A DNA stretch of 39,073 nucleotides from Alphaproteobacteria bacterium (GTDB lineage Bacteria > Pseudomonadota > Alphaproteobacteria > Micavibrionales > CSBR16-224): contig JAJFGX010000028.1 in the NCBI GenBank assembly GCA_021775895.1, positions 1 through 39,073 on the forward strand. Reading direction: 5' to 3'. The notes under the pieces are model-generated. The model saw only the letters and a list, made by a program, of their open reading frames with translations. It had not been told where the DNA came from and made no database searches. The position numbers were made by a program, and so were the translations under genes. This document shows positions 23,759-32,406 of the stretch, piece by piece (positions within the stretch are counted from its first letter, which is position 1; each line of letters starts with the position of its first letter).

Positions 23759-25942
23759 TTACTTAACCTCAAATAATTTTTGTGGCGGTAATAAATCGCC
23801 TGCATATGTACGAATAAATTGTAAAAACTCATTTTCAGGTATTGCCTTACTATATCTAAAGCCTTGCACTTCATCACAACCTTCATGTTTAAGGAAATTT
23901 TCATGCTCAAATGTTTCAACGCCTTCTGCAATAACACTTAAGCCTAAACTATGCCCTAAATTAATAATGGTTTTAGTAATAGCCATATCATCAGAATTTG
24001 ATAGTGCATTCCTGACAAAAGATTGATCAACCTTCAGCCTATCAATCGGGAATTGTCTCAAATAACTAAGGCTGGAATATCCAGTACCAAAATCATCGAT
24101 TGCTAGCTCTATTCCCTGTGCATGCAATTGGTTTAAAGTATTAATTGTTTTCTCCATATCATCCATAAATATACTTTCTGTGACTTCCAGCTCCAAATTT
24201 TTTGGATCAAGACCAGTCTCATTCAGTACATTTTCCACAATTGTATTAAGATCACTACGATGAAACTGAACACCAGAAATATTAACCGCAATACGCCCTG
24301 GATTAAGCCCTTGTGCATGCCATGATTGATTTGCTTTGCACGCAGTTCTTAATACCCATTCACCTAATGGAACAATTAAGCCTGATTGTTCAGCAATAGG
24401 AATGAAATCTACAGGAGATATAAATTGTCCTCCATTTTTACTATTATCAGGACGAAACCACCTCAACAAAGCCTCTGATCCTATCAATTCACCAGTTCTT
24501 AAATTAAATTGTGGTTGATAGTACATAATAAACTGATCTTCTTCTAAACCCGTCCTTAAATCACGCAACATCTGAAAACGTTTCTGTACCACCTTATCAA
24601 AATCTTCAGAATAATAACGAGCTGTATTACGCCCCTCTTCCTTAGCACGGTTTAAAGCTATATCTGAATTTTTCAATAATTTAGATGCCTCTACACCATC
24701 ATCAGGGCAGTGTGAAACACCTATAGATACACCAATTTGAAAGCTTTCTTGATAAACACTGATCGGCTCTTCTAAAGCTGTAAATATTTTATTAGTAAGA
24801 GTGTCTTGTTTATATTTATCTCCAACTGACACAATAATATTAAACTCGTCAGCACTGGCTCGTGAAATTATGGCATCTTCATCACTCATAGAATGAACAA
24901 AACGGCTAGCTACAGCCTCAAGAACTTTATCGCCCACTTCATGACCAAGCGTATCATTAACATCTTTGAAACGATCTAAATCAATAGACATTACAACGAG
25001 TGTTCCGCCATCCTTCATTACATGACCTCTTATATTATCCTCTAGTTTCTCTAAGAACATGCTTCTATTAGGTAAGCTTGTTAAACGATCAAAATATGCC
25101 AATTTATGGATACGATCCTCTGCTTGAGAACGCAATTGCAATAAATTCATAGAGTTTTGCTTTATCAAATCATTAGCGATCTTAAGTGCAACCCCCACTT
25201 CATCATTATTATTTCTTTTTGGGTATGTTATATTCGGTTCTTCTGGGTGCTTGGCTGCCTCTATCAAGTTATTCCTCAAAAGAATAATAGGCTCTAACAA
25301 CCACTGTCCCAATACAATTAATAAAACACTTGTTACAAAACCAGACAGTAAAAAGAATATAAGTAGATTTTCTTTAACATAGGCAAGGGTTGTGTTTTGT
25401 AAATCTGAAGAATTAAGATGTGCAACAATTATAAAAGGGTACCCTAACTCCAAAGAAGAATAAATTATTTCATAGTGTTTCTTGTCATGACTGAGCACCT
25501 CTGATTTATTATTAAATGTAGATTTATTTAACTGCATTAAAGGTGCTTCTCCATAAGAGCCAAGTAGATCATTATCTAAACTATAAACAGTGAAACCAGC
25601 TATTTTGGTATTAACCACTAAATTACGTGATGTACGTTTATCGATCGGCATTTTAAGCGATAAGCTTGTGACTTTTGCATCTACAGCCGCAGAAAAAGAC
25701 ACTCGTCCATTCTCTCTGATATCTTGCAGATATTTTTTCTCAAAATTTGGAACAGTAACAATTAAAATACATGTTTGAACCACTAAAAGCGTCAAAAATA
25801 CAGAAAGTGTAATTTTCCAACTGATTCGGCTACGCCATAACTGTGAAACAGATAAAACCCTATGCCCTTTAGCAGCAGGAATTATGTTTGCTTTCAAGCT
25901 GTTACCAGCTGAATTAAAACCACTTCCTTTTTTTAACATCAT
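23759..25942 (-). CDS. Membrane GGDEF-EAL protein with degenerate GGDEF, intact EAL
   Basis: 727 residues: membrane helix at 43-65, a periplasmic sensor-size domain to ~190, a second helix at 193-216, a HAMP-like linker, GGDEF domain (~280-445) and EAL domain (~460-715). The cyclase signature is SADEF (363-367) in place of GGDEF, so diguanylate cyclase activity is unlikely. The EAL side keeps the residues needed for c-di-GMP hydrolysis: SEALLRW (E490), VNIS (N554), EVTES (E586, E589), IDDFGTGYSS (D616, D617), K637, AEGVET (E673) and Q693. It is most likely a phosphodiesterase. It lies directly upstream of mshE on the same strand, with a ~90-base gap to the chosen mshE start. GAGGA touches the first of two adjacent ATGs; the second may be used. 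Confidence 0.9.
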   Translation of the reverse strand: MMLKKGSGFNSAGNSLKANIIPAAKGHRVLSVSQLWRSRISWKITLSVFLTLLVVQTCILIVTVPNFEKKYLQDIRENGRVSFSAAVDAKVTSLSLKMPIDKRTSRNLVVNTKIAGFTVYSLDNDLLGSYGEAPLMQLNKSTFNNKSEVLSHDKKHYEIIYSSLELGYPFIIVAHLNSSDLQNTTLAYVKENLLIFFLLSGFVTSVLLIVLGQWLLEPIILLRNNLIEAAKHPEEPNITYPKRNNNDEVGVALKIANDLIKQNSMNLLQLRSQAEDRIHKLAYFDRLTSLPNRSMFLEKLEDNIRGHVMKDGGTLVVMSIDLDRFKDVNDTLGHEVGDKVLEAVASRFVHSMSDEDAIISRASADEFNIIVSVGDKYKQDTLTNKIFTALEEPISVYQESFQIGVSIGVSHCPDDGVEASKLLKNSDIALNRAKEEGRNTARYYSEDFDKVVQKRFQMLRDLRTGLEEDQFIMYYQPQFNLRTGELIGSEALLRWFRPDNSKNGGQFISPVDFIPIAEQSGLIVPLGEWVLRTACKANQSWHAQGLNPGRIAVNISGVQFHRSDLNTIVENVLNETGLDPKNLELEVTESIFMDDMEKTINTLNQLHAQGIELAIDDFGTGYSSLSYLRQFPIDRLKVDQSFVRNALSNSDDMAITKTIINLGHSLGLSVIAEGVETFEHENFLKHEGCDEVQGFRYSKAIPENEFLQFIRTYAGDLLPPQKLFEVK

Positions 25943-26108
25943 TCCTCACTATAAAGCATTAAATATATTTCATTATTCACTCTTATATATATGATATCTG
26001 CTTTCTATTAAAAAACAGTATAAATTTTAAATAATTTAAACAAAACTCTTGATTTATGTATAAAAAAGATATACAACTAAGTATATAAACATATAAAATA
26101 TTAGGCAT

Positions 26109-27332
26109 ATGAAGCACAACGTATCAAAAAACACTATACGTCATTTAAGCGAACAAACCACTGGCTCTGTGGATAACGATGTTTGTCCACCATCAAATAA
26201 ATTCTTTATTAAAAAAATTGAACTTCGCTATGCAACACTAATTGCTCAAACCGAACTAGATATGATGAGAAATAGTAATAATGGCATAACCCATAAGCAT
26301 GAAAGACAAAAAGCAGAATATAAGTCACAACTATCTAAACTGAAACAAATTTTATCTAAAATACCTAGTGGTTTTTCTTTAGGTCAAACTATGTACACTA
26401 GAATATCTAAAGAACAAAACCAAAAAATTGCAGCAGAATTTTCTAATTACGTACGCCCTAGGTTTTTAATGCATCTTGCTGAAAACCAATCAAATTCTTT
26501 AAGGGAACTAGGGCTATGTGAGCACAGTATAAATAGAATGAAATCAGGGTTAGCCCCAGCGGACAAAAATAGAGCCTTCTATAATTTAACTGTTGACCAT
26601 ATAATAGAACGCTCTGGTAGTGGAGAACTTGGCTACAACAAAGATTATGATAAAAAAACTACAAAATATATGAAACCTACTTATAAGGTAAACCATTTTG
26701 CAAATTTGATTCTAATTCCTGATAGCATTCACAACGGTATAAAAAATGCGATAAATAAAACTCAAAATTTACCATCTTCAGAGCTTGGGCAATCACAATG
26801 GTATACTACCCTAATTCCAACAAATAACAATAAATCTAACGTATATAAATCTAACAAACAAAAAGATTACCAGAAATTTATACATAAGAACAATCGCAGA
26901 ATTGATACTGAAATTAGACAAATATTTTATTTATCTGAACAATTAAATGTAGAAATTGAATTATTTATAGACAGATCAAAACAAAAAAATAAAAGCCTTG
27001 CCAATAATTTCAACACCTCTGAACAAGCAAACTATATATACAAAAGTCGTATCATTCCAACTCTACAAGAGATGGTTGATACTATAGAAACTATAGAACA
27101 ACGTTTAGGGCAAAAAAAAGAGAACAGCAACAGCACTAACAATTTAACCTCGGAACTTAGCAGAATTCTTAATAACACTTTTATGAGTAACCTAGATAAG
27201 AATATCAAAAGAGCTGAAAAAGTTATTGGTTATGAATTTGCTAAAAACTTCAGACAGAAAAGAAATAGATTAATTGAGAAATACAGTAAAAATAATAAAC
27301 AAGTAACTAATAATAAAACATATAAACGATAA
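26109..27332 (+). CDS. Putative HNH-type nuclease, otherwise unknown
   Basis: 407 residues, no signal peptide, Asn- and Lys-rich like other AT-rich accessory genes. The centre carries an HNH-like beta-beta-alpha-metal pattern: VDHIIERSGSG (D163, H164), then YKVNHFANLILIPDSIHNGI with N195, N199 and H208. This fits the usual DH...N...NL...H spacing, allowing for an inserted lysine-rich loop. The flanks are mostly helical: residues 30-110 and 270-400 look like coiled or helical bundles. HNH nucleases include restriction enzymes, homing enzymes and secreted toxins. Nothing adjacent looks like an immunity protein, methylase or secretion gene. It is divergently placed from the GGDEF-EAL gene across a 166-base gap and convergent with the Sel1 gene. 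Confidence 0.6.
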   Translation: MKHNVSKNTIRHLSEQTTGSVDNDVCPPSNKFFIKKIELRYATLIAQTELDMMRNSNNGITHKHERQKAEYKSQLSKLKQILSKIPSGFSLGQTMYTRISKEQNQKIAAEFSNYVRPRFLMHLAENQSNSLRELGLCEHSINRMKSGLAPADKNRAFYNLTVDHIIERSGSGELGYNKDYDKKTTKYMKPTYKVNHFANLILIPDSIHNGIKNAINKTQNLPSSELGQSQWYTTLIPTNNNKSNVYKSNKQKDYQKFIHKNNRRIDTEIRQIFYLSEQLNVEIELFIDRSKQKNKSLANNFNTSEQANYIYKSRIIPTLQEMVDTIETIEQRLGQKKENSNSTNNLTSELSRILNNTFMSNLDKNIKRAEKVIGYEFAKNFRQKRNRLIEKYSKNNKQVTNNKTYKR

Positions 27333-27350
27333 GACAGGACTTATTAATTT

Positions 27351-28712
27351 TTAGAAGCCTAGCTTGAGACCATTTTTCTTTTTAACTTTTTTCTTTTTCT
27401 TATTATCCCCATTTTTCCTAGGTTTCCACCGTGCAACACTCTTTTTTGCCTCGAACATTTGCTGTTCACTCAAAGCGCTTGAAGCACGTATCCTACCAAT
27501 AATAGCCTCTTCTTTCATCTTACTGCCAGATGGTAGAACCATCGCAGCTAAGGCAAACCATTTATAAGCAATGGCATGATTCTTAGCCACACCAGCACCA
27601 TTAGAATAAATTCTACCAAGCTCAACTTGAGCCTCAGGGTAACCTATAGCGGCTGCTTTCTCATATAAAGAAATGGCTTTATACAAATTCTTCGCATTAC
27701 CATCAGAAAATAATACGTAGTATTTAGCTAGAGAAACCACTGCAGGCATATAATTTTGTTTTTCTGCTCTTTTATACCATGTCACAGCTTGTTTTATGTT
27801 GCGTCCTGTTCCAACACCCTTTTCATACATAGTCGCTAAACGAAATTGTGCACCAGCATGTCCTGTTTTAGCCGCTTTTAAATACCACATCACAGCATTA
27901 GATGGGCCATTTTCACCCCCATCAAGTTTCTCTTCATAGATCCTGCCTAATTGATATTGTGCTGAAACAAGATTTTTGTTAGCTGCTAACAGATACCAAG
28001 CAACGGCCTGCTTATAGTTTGTTGGAGTACCTAGACCTTTACGATAGATATAAGCCATAGCACTTTGTGCATAGGCATCGCCTTGCCTTGCCGCATATTC
28101 ATACCATCGTAAAGCCTCTTTATGATTCTGCTTAACTCCAGAACCTCGCAGATACATCGTAGCTACGTTATACTGAGCTCTAGAATTTCCTTGCAAAGCA
28201 GACTGCATATACCATTTAGCGGCTAAAACATCATCTTTTTTATAACCACGACCAGAACGAAGCATTGTTGCCAAATTATTTTGAGCTATGGCATCACCTC
28301 GTCGTGCAGCAATAGTGTACCATTTAAAGGCTTCCTTATCATCTTTATTAGTGCCTCTACCAAGGCTATAGGCATAACCAAGATAGCTTTGAGCTGGTAA
28401 ATAGTTTTGATCTGCTGACTTTCTATACCAACTAATTGCACCATATGGGTCTTTGCCAAGCCCCTGCCCTGTATCCAGTAAATATGCAACATAGTACTGA
28501 GAACGTGGATCACCATCGTGAGCCATAAGCAAGAAATGTTGTGCTGCAAGTTCATTGTCACCTTGCGAGAAAGCTCTTAGACCTGCGTTAAAGCTTGCTT
28601 TAAAGTTTGAGTTATACTGCGTTAAACCATCTTTAGGAAAGCTGATCATAAGCAAAGCAGTGACTATAAACAAAGCACTATAAGATAGATTTTTTTTAAA
28701 CTGTAGGGACAT
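27351..28712 (-). CDS. Secreted Sel1-repeat protein
   Basis: 453 residues. A signal peptide (about 1-31) precedes roughly ten Sel1-like repeats of ~36 residues, for example AQNNLATMLRSGRGYKKDD, AQYNVATMYLRGSGVKQNH and AQVELGRIYSNGAGVAKNHA. The repeats form an alpha solenoid used for protein-protein contacts; in other bacteria such proteins act in envelope processes and host interaction. The C-terminus is strongly basic (KKKKKVKKK), an unusual addition. The gene is in the same direction as gapR, which lies about 100 bases upstream. Partner unknown. Confidence 0.88.
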   Translation of the reverse strand: MSLQFKKNLSYSALFIVTALLMISFPKDGLTQYNSNFKASFNAGLRAFSQGDNELAAQHFLLMAHDGDPRSQYYVAYLLDTGQGLGKDPYGAISWYRKSADQNYLPAQSYLGYAYSLGRGTNKDDKEAFKWYTIAARRGDAIAQNNLATMLRSGRGYKKDDVLAAKWYMQSALQGNSRAQYNVATMYLRGSGVKQNHKEALRWYEYAARQGDAYAQSAMAYIYRKGLGTPTNYKQAVAWYLLAANKNLVSAQYQLGRIYEEKLDGGENGPSNAVMWYLKAAKTGHAGAQFRLATMYEKGVGTGRNIKQAVTWYKRAEKQNYMPAVVSLAKYYVLFSDGNAKNLYKAISLYEKAAAIGYPEAQVELGRIYSNGAGVAKNHAIAYKWFALAAMVLPSGSKMKEEAIIGRIRASSALSEQQMFEAKKSVARWKPRKNGDNKKKKKVKKKNGLKLGF

Positions 28713-28772
28713 TTATATCTTTTCTTGTTATATATTTTCCAGCATCTAATATAATTGAAAATAATTATACAC

Positions 28773-28796
28773 AAAAAATATACTTATATGTAAGTA
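28773..28796 (-). terminator. Possible weak terminator after gapR
   Basis: On the minus strand TACTTA, a 4-base loop and TAAGTA (stem at 28781-28796) are followed by TATTTTTT. The stem is only six A/T-rich pairs, so termination would be weak. A TATAAT sequence at 28769-28764 just beyond it could belong to a promoter for the Sel1 gene, with no good -35 box. Confidence 0.35.
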
Positions 28797-28810
28797 AAAA
28801 AACTAATAAA

Positions 28811-29059
28811 TTATTCTTGCATGCCAATTGCAGACATATACAACTCTAACAACTCCGATTCTTCTCGTCTTTTTTCTAACTCCATTTTGCGTATTGATAC
28901 CATTTTTCGTATGATTTTAGGTTCAAAACCAACAGATTTAGCTTCAGCATAAATATCCTTTATATCTTCCATTAGCGCTTTTTTTTCTTCTTCCATGCGT
29001 TCAATTCTCTCGATAAAGCTCTTTAAACGCTCTCCTGCAATTCCTCCAACATCTGACAT
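28811..29059 (-). CDS. gapR: GapR-family nucleoid protein (DUF2312)
   Basis: 82 residues with the whole family pattern: GERLKSFIERIERMEEEKKA, IKDIYAEAKSVGFEPKIIRK, then IRKMELEKRREESELLELYM and ending SAIGMQE. In Caulobacter GapR binds overtwisted, AT-rich DNA in front of replication and transcription machinery and aids topoisomerases. The family is largely confined to Alphaproteobacteria, so this small gene is the best taxonomic marker here. AAGGAG six bases before the ATG is a strong ribosome site. It is divergent from the carboxypeptidase gene. Confidence 0.93.
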   Translation of the reverse strand: MSDVGGIAGERLKSFIERIERMEEEKKALMEDIKDIYAEAKSVGFEPKIIRKMVSIRKMELEKRREESELLELYMSAIGMQE

Positions 29060-29227
29060 TATTTTCTCCTTAGTTTAAATTACTTATAAAATACAAATAA
29101 AATATAGTTACTTATTTTATCTTTGTTTAATACAACTATGCCATAATAGAGATAGACAAGTATTTAACAACAATATAAAATGAATTTTATGCTGTATTTT
29201 TTAATTCACACAGCTTTTTGGGGATCT

Positions 29228-30607
29228 ATGTCAAGGAATCAACTGAAAATAAATAAATTTTATATAGCTGTTCGCAGGTTAAGCATCTTTATGTTTATTG
29301 CTAGCATTATGCTGTATAGCAACCATGCTTCTGCTGCTTACAATAATAAATATGCATCTATAGTTATTGATGCTACAAGTGGACAAGTCTTGAGTGAAAG
29401 GCATGCTAATAAAAAGCTACACCCAGCCTCCCTAACAAAAATCATGACAATTTACTTAGCTTTTGATGCCTTGCAATCTGGCAAATTGAAAAAATGGCAA
29501 AAGCTGCCTGTATCTAGGCATGCGACAAATATGGTTCCATCAAAGCTCGGGCTAAAAGCTGGTAGCAAAATTAGAGTAGATGATGCGATTTCTGTGCTTG
29601 TTACAAAATCAGCCAATGATGTTGCTGTTGTTCTAGCTGAAGCTATTGCTGGCAGTGAGGCTAACTTTGCCAAAATGATGACACGCAAAGCACGTATCCT
29701 AGGTATGCGTAGCACTACATTTAAAAATGCATCTGGTCTGCACCACCCAAGACAAATTAGCACTGCTAGGGACATGTCAATACTTGCACGTTCATTTTTA
29801 TTATATCACCCTGATAACTACCATTATTTCAGCATGAAAAGCTTTACTTATGCTGGAAAAACATACAGAAACCACAATAAATTAATGTCTTCTTATAGGG
29901 GAATGGACGGTATTAAAACGGGATATGTTAGGGCTTCTGGCTTTAATCTAGTAGCCTCAGTACTACGTGATGGAAGAAGATTAATAGGCGTAGTTTTTGG
30001 AGGTAGATCAGGGCATTCACGCAATAGACACATGGCGACACTATTAGATAAAGGCTACGCAAAGGCCACTCGTTATCAACTCGCTAAATGGCATAATCCG
30101 CCACCAATACCCACTCGCAGACCTGTAGAAGCAAGAATTAGAGTTGCATCTAATCATACAAACATACAGGATAATTTTGCTACTATTACCAGATACCCTA
30201 AACGAAAACAGGCAAAGCACCTTGATATGATGGGCTTAATAGTTGGAGAAGGTGACGCTGAAATTGCAGAGACTTTAAAAACAATGTCAAAAACTACGGC
30301 TGGAATAAGCAAAACAAAAAATCAAAATAATCGAAAAAAGAGTCATCCGAAAAATTGGCAAATTCAAATAGGTGCTTTTACCACTTTAAATGCCGCACAT
30401 AATGCTCTTAATAAAACAACAAAAATGCTACGTAAGAATAGCAGGCAAGCTATTAGCCCTCGTGTTATACCTCTTGCAACCCAGCGAGGCACAATATATA
30501 GAGCCAGAATAGCAGGGCTTAGTAAACCATACGCCATAAAAACATGCGCTGAATTAAATAGCTGTATTATCATGGCTAGCAATAGTACAAATTCTAGAGC
30601 AAGATAA
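29228..30607 (+). CDS. D-alanyl-D-alanine carboxypeptidase (DacA-like) with SPOR domain
   Basis: Periplasmic serine peptidase trimming the terminal D-Ala of peptidoglycan stem peptides (class S11). In the numbering from 29228, SxxK is ASLTK (S68, K71), SxN is SAN (S128, N130) and KTG is at 230-232. A signal peptide ends near SNHASA-AYNN. A basic linker leads to a C-terminal SPOR domain (about 375-447, NWQIQIGAFTTLNAAHNALN), which binds denuded glycan at division sites. I choose the ATG at 29228 because GGGGA lies just before it and it gives a normal signal peptide; an ATG at 29180 adds an odd hydrophobic 16-residue lead. The C-terminal amphipathic anchor of typical DacA is replaced by the SPOR extension, a layout common in Alphaproteobacteria. 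Confidence 0.92.
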   Translation: MSRNQLKINKFYIAVRRLSIFMFIASIMLYSNHASAAYNNKYASIVIDATSGQVLSERHANKKLHPASLTKIMTIYLAFDALQSGKLKKWQKLPVSRHATNMVPSKLGLKAGSKIRVDDAISVLVTKSANDVAVVLAEAIAGSEANFAKMMTRKARILGMRSTTFKNASGLHHPRQISTARDMSILARSFLLYHPDNYHYFSMKSFTYAGKTYRNHNKLMSSYRGMDGIKTGYVRASGFNLVASVLRDGRRLIGVVFGGRSGHSRNRHMATLLDKGYAKATRYQLAKWHNPPPIPTRRPVEARIRVASNHTNIQDNFATITRYPKRKQAKHLDMMGLIVGEGDAEIAETLKTMSKTTAGISKTKNQNNRKKSHPKNWQIQIGAFTTLNAAHNALNKTTKMLRKNSRQAISPRVIPLATQRGTIYRARIAGLSKPYAIKTCAELNSCIIMASNSTNSRAR

Positions 30608-30625
30608 TTTATTTAGAGTATTAAT

Positions 30626-31267
30626 ATGTCTCAAAGCTTTCCTAACAGCACCAAAATAATCATAAATACATTTATATTGTTAATATTATTTAGCTTTCCC
30701 AGCATTGCTATTGCTCAAAATTCAAGTGATGTCTCAAAAATAAAATCTGGCTACATACGTATCGGCAAAAAGAACCAAGAAGAAGTAAAGCCAGAGGTTA
30801 CAGATAATAAAGCTGATGCTACAAAGATAGTAAAAGAAGCCCCCGCTGAAGAAAAAGATTCTTCAACAATTATGCCATGGCGACATGATGATGGTCTACG
30901 TACAGCAGAAATACAACTAATGTCAGGAAAATATACACAAGCGATTAAAACCCTTGATAAAGTACTAAAACGCCACCCAGCTAATGCAGATGCTTATGTT
31001 TATATAGGCTTTTCCTATATGGAACTTGGTTTAATGGATAAAGCTAAAAAAAATCTTAAGCGAGGTCTTAAAATATCTTCCAATCATATGGGAGCACACC
31101 TTTACTTAGGTATTATAGCCTTAAAAGAAAACAAAACTAATATTGCGATGGAACGACTAAATGCATTAAAAGCTTTATGCAGGGGCATGATTTGTGCTGA
31201 AGAGGATTTTCTATCTAATGAAATAAATGCACACAAAAAGAAAAAGAAAAGTAAGAAAGATGAGTAA
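30626..31267 (+). CDS. Exported TPR protein
   Basis: 213 residues with a signal peptide (about 1-30, ending SIAIA). A charged low-complexity stretch (45-85) precedes about three TPR units: GKYTQAIKTLDKVLKRHPAN, LGLMDKAKKNLKRGLKISSN and a third with ALKENKTNIAMERLNALKAL. Two cysteines (CRGMIC) lie near the end and the last residues are very basic (HKKKKKSKKDE). It follows the carboxypeptidase by 18 bases and overlaps the ArsC-family gene. Probably a periplasmic adaptor; no specific function can be assigned. Confidence 0.8.
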   Translation: MSQSFPNSTKIIINTFILLILFSFPSIAIAQNSSDVSKIKSGYIRIGKKNQEEVKPEVTDNKADATKIVKEAPAEEKDSSTIMPWRHDDGLRTAEIQLMSGKYTQAIKTLDKVLKRHPANADAYVYIGFSYMELGLMDKAKKNLKRGLKISSNHMGAHLYLGIIALKENKTNIAMERLNALKALCRGMICAEEDFLSNEINAHKKKKKSKKDE

Positions 31268-31625
31268 AACTAAAGCAATTAATATCTATGGTATTAAAAA
31301 CTGTGACACCATGAAGAAAGCTTTCAAATGGCTAGATAAACACAATATTATATATAAGTTTCATGACTATAAAAAAGAACCTATTGATATAAATATTATT
31401 ACCATGGCATTTAAGCAACAAGGTATAGAGAACACTATTAATCGCCGTGGTACAACATGGCGAAAACTACCTGATAATGTAAAAGTGGAAATCAATGAAG
31501 AAAAAGCCCTCAAAATAATTATAGAGAACCCTTCAATTGTTAAACGCCCCTTACTTGTTTATGAAGGCAATATAGTGCTTGGCTTCAAAGATGATGTTTA
31601 TAGCAAGATATTTAAGCATGAGTAA
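31260..31625 (+). CDS. ArsC/Spx-family thioredoxin-fold protein (YffB-like)
   Basis: 121 residues from the ATG at 31260, which overlaps the previous stop by 8 bases (ATGAGTAA). An upstream in-frame start at 31227 would add a lysine-rich run and is less likely. INIYGIKNCDTMKKAFKWLD is the YffB-type active-site strand, with a single cysteine rather than CxxC. NRRGTTWRKL, PSIVKRPLLVY and VLGFKDDVY complete the ArsC/Spx fold. Members are glutathione-dependent reductases or regulators; the YffB branch has no settled function. Confidence 0.88.
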   Translation: MSKTKAINIYGIKNCDTMKKAFKWLDKHNIIYKFHDYKKEPIDINIITMAFKQQGIENTINRRGTTWRKLPDNVKVEINEEKALKIIIENPSIVKRPLLVYEGNIVLGFKDDVYSKIFKHE

Positions 31626-32406
31626 CGATTTATATGGCATAGATATCAAGCAATCAATGCCAGAGTCCTTTAGGACAGACCATATAATATGGGATAAATA
31701 TATTTCTAGTATTTGGCTAAGTATTTTTAAATTCTGCAATATTCAAAAAAATGATTCAATAATAGAAATAGGGCCTGGGAATTCAATTAAAATTGGCTAC
31801 GCTCTATCGCAACTGAATTTTTGTGGAACACTATATATAATTGATGCCTTGCCTGAGGTAATAGATACACTAAAACCAAAATATGAAGAACTATTGCCTA
31901 ATGCTAAAATTATTTGGCTTGATAAACCAGTTATAGAAGCTATAAAAACACTACCAAAACATATAGATTATATCCTCGCTAACCATGTACTAGACGATAT
32001 GCTTATTTATGCGGCAAAACATAGCGATGCCCTTACTTGGTCTAAATCATATACTCACATTCCATCTAATGATCTGCAAGAATCTTGGCAGGAAATATCT
32101 AAAGATATTAATGAATTAAAACAAGCTCAATCTATGGTTAGCAAAGAAATAATAAACTTAATAAATCAAATTAATCCAACATCAATTATTCTAAATCAAT
32201 ACCCAAGTGCTACTCTAAATGACCATGGTATGATATCGTTGAATAATGCCGCAATTGATATATTAAATATGATAAAAGATGAAGCAGATCAAATAGAACA
32301 AGCAGAAGTGCAAAATATACTCAATCTGCACCCTCACTACAATAATCACCATATTGGACAACATGTCCTAAATGCAAAGTATTGGACGATATGCAAGAAA
32401 ATATAA
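31618..32406 (+). CDS. SAM-dependent methyltransferase-like protein
   Basis: 262 residues from the ATG at 31618, which overlaps the previous stop as ATGAGTAA; the same overlap sequence occurs at the preceding junction. A Rossmann methyltransferase pattern is present: motif I SIIEIGPGNSIKIG (E50, G52, G54), an acidic end of strand 2 in LYIIDALPEV (D76), and IDYILANHVLDDML as motif IV. The C-terminal half has long helices and an NHHIGQHVLNAKYW region as in other class I enzymes. Substrate is unknown. Its 3' end overlaps the SelO-like gene by 16 bases, so the two are translationally coupled, which suggests a shared pathway. Confidence 0.72.
   Translation: MSNDLYGIDIKQSMPESFRTDHIIWDKYISSIWLSIFKFCNIQKNDSIIEIGPGNSIKIGYALSQLNFCGTLYIIDALPEVIDTLKPKYEELLPNAKIIWLDKPVIEAIKTLPKHIDYILANHVLDDMLIYAAKHSDALTWSKSYTHIPSNDLQESWQEISKDINELKQAQSMVSKEIINLINQINPTSIILNQYPSATLNDHGMISLNNAAIDILNMIKDEADQIEQAEVQNILNLHPHYNNHHIGQHVLNAKYWTICKKI

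Noticed and set aside
23759-25942. Active diguanylate cyclase
   Set aside because: The signature reads SADEF instead of GGDEF, removing the glycines required for cyclase activity.
25943-26108. Promoters in the divergent gap between the GGDEF-EAL and HNH genes
   Set aside because: Promoters must be here, but the DNA is so AT-rich that no -35/-10 pair stands out.
27329-27344. Hairpin ATAAG/CTTAT followed by TTTTT after the HNH gene
   Set aside because: Five A/T-rich pairs overlapping the stop codon are too weak to call a terminator.
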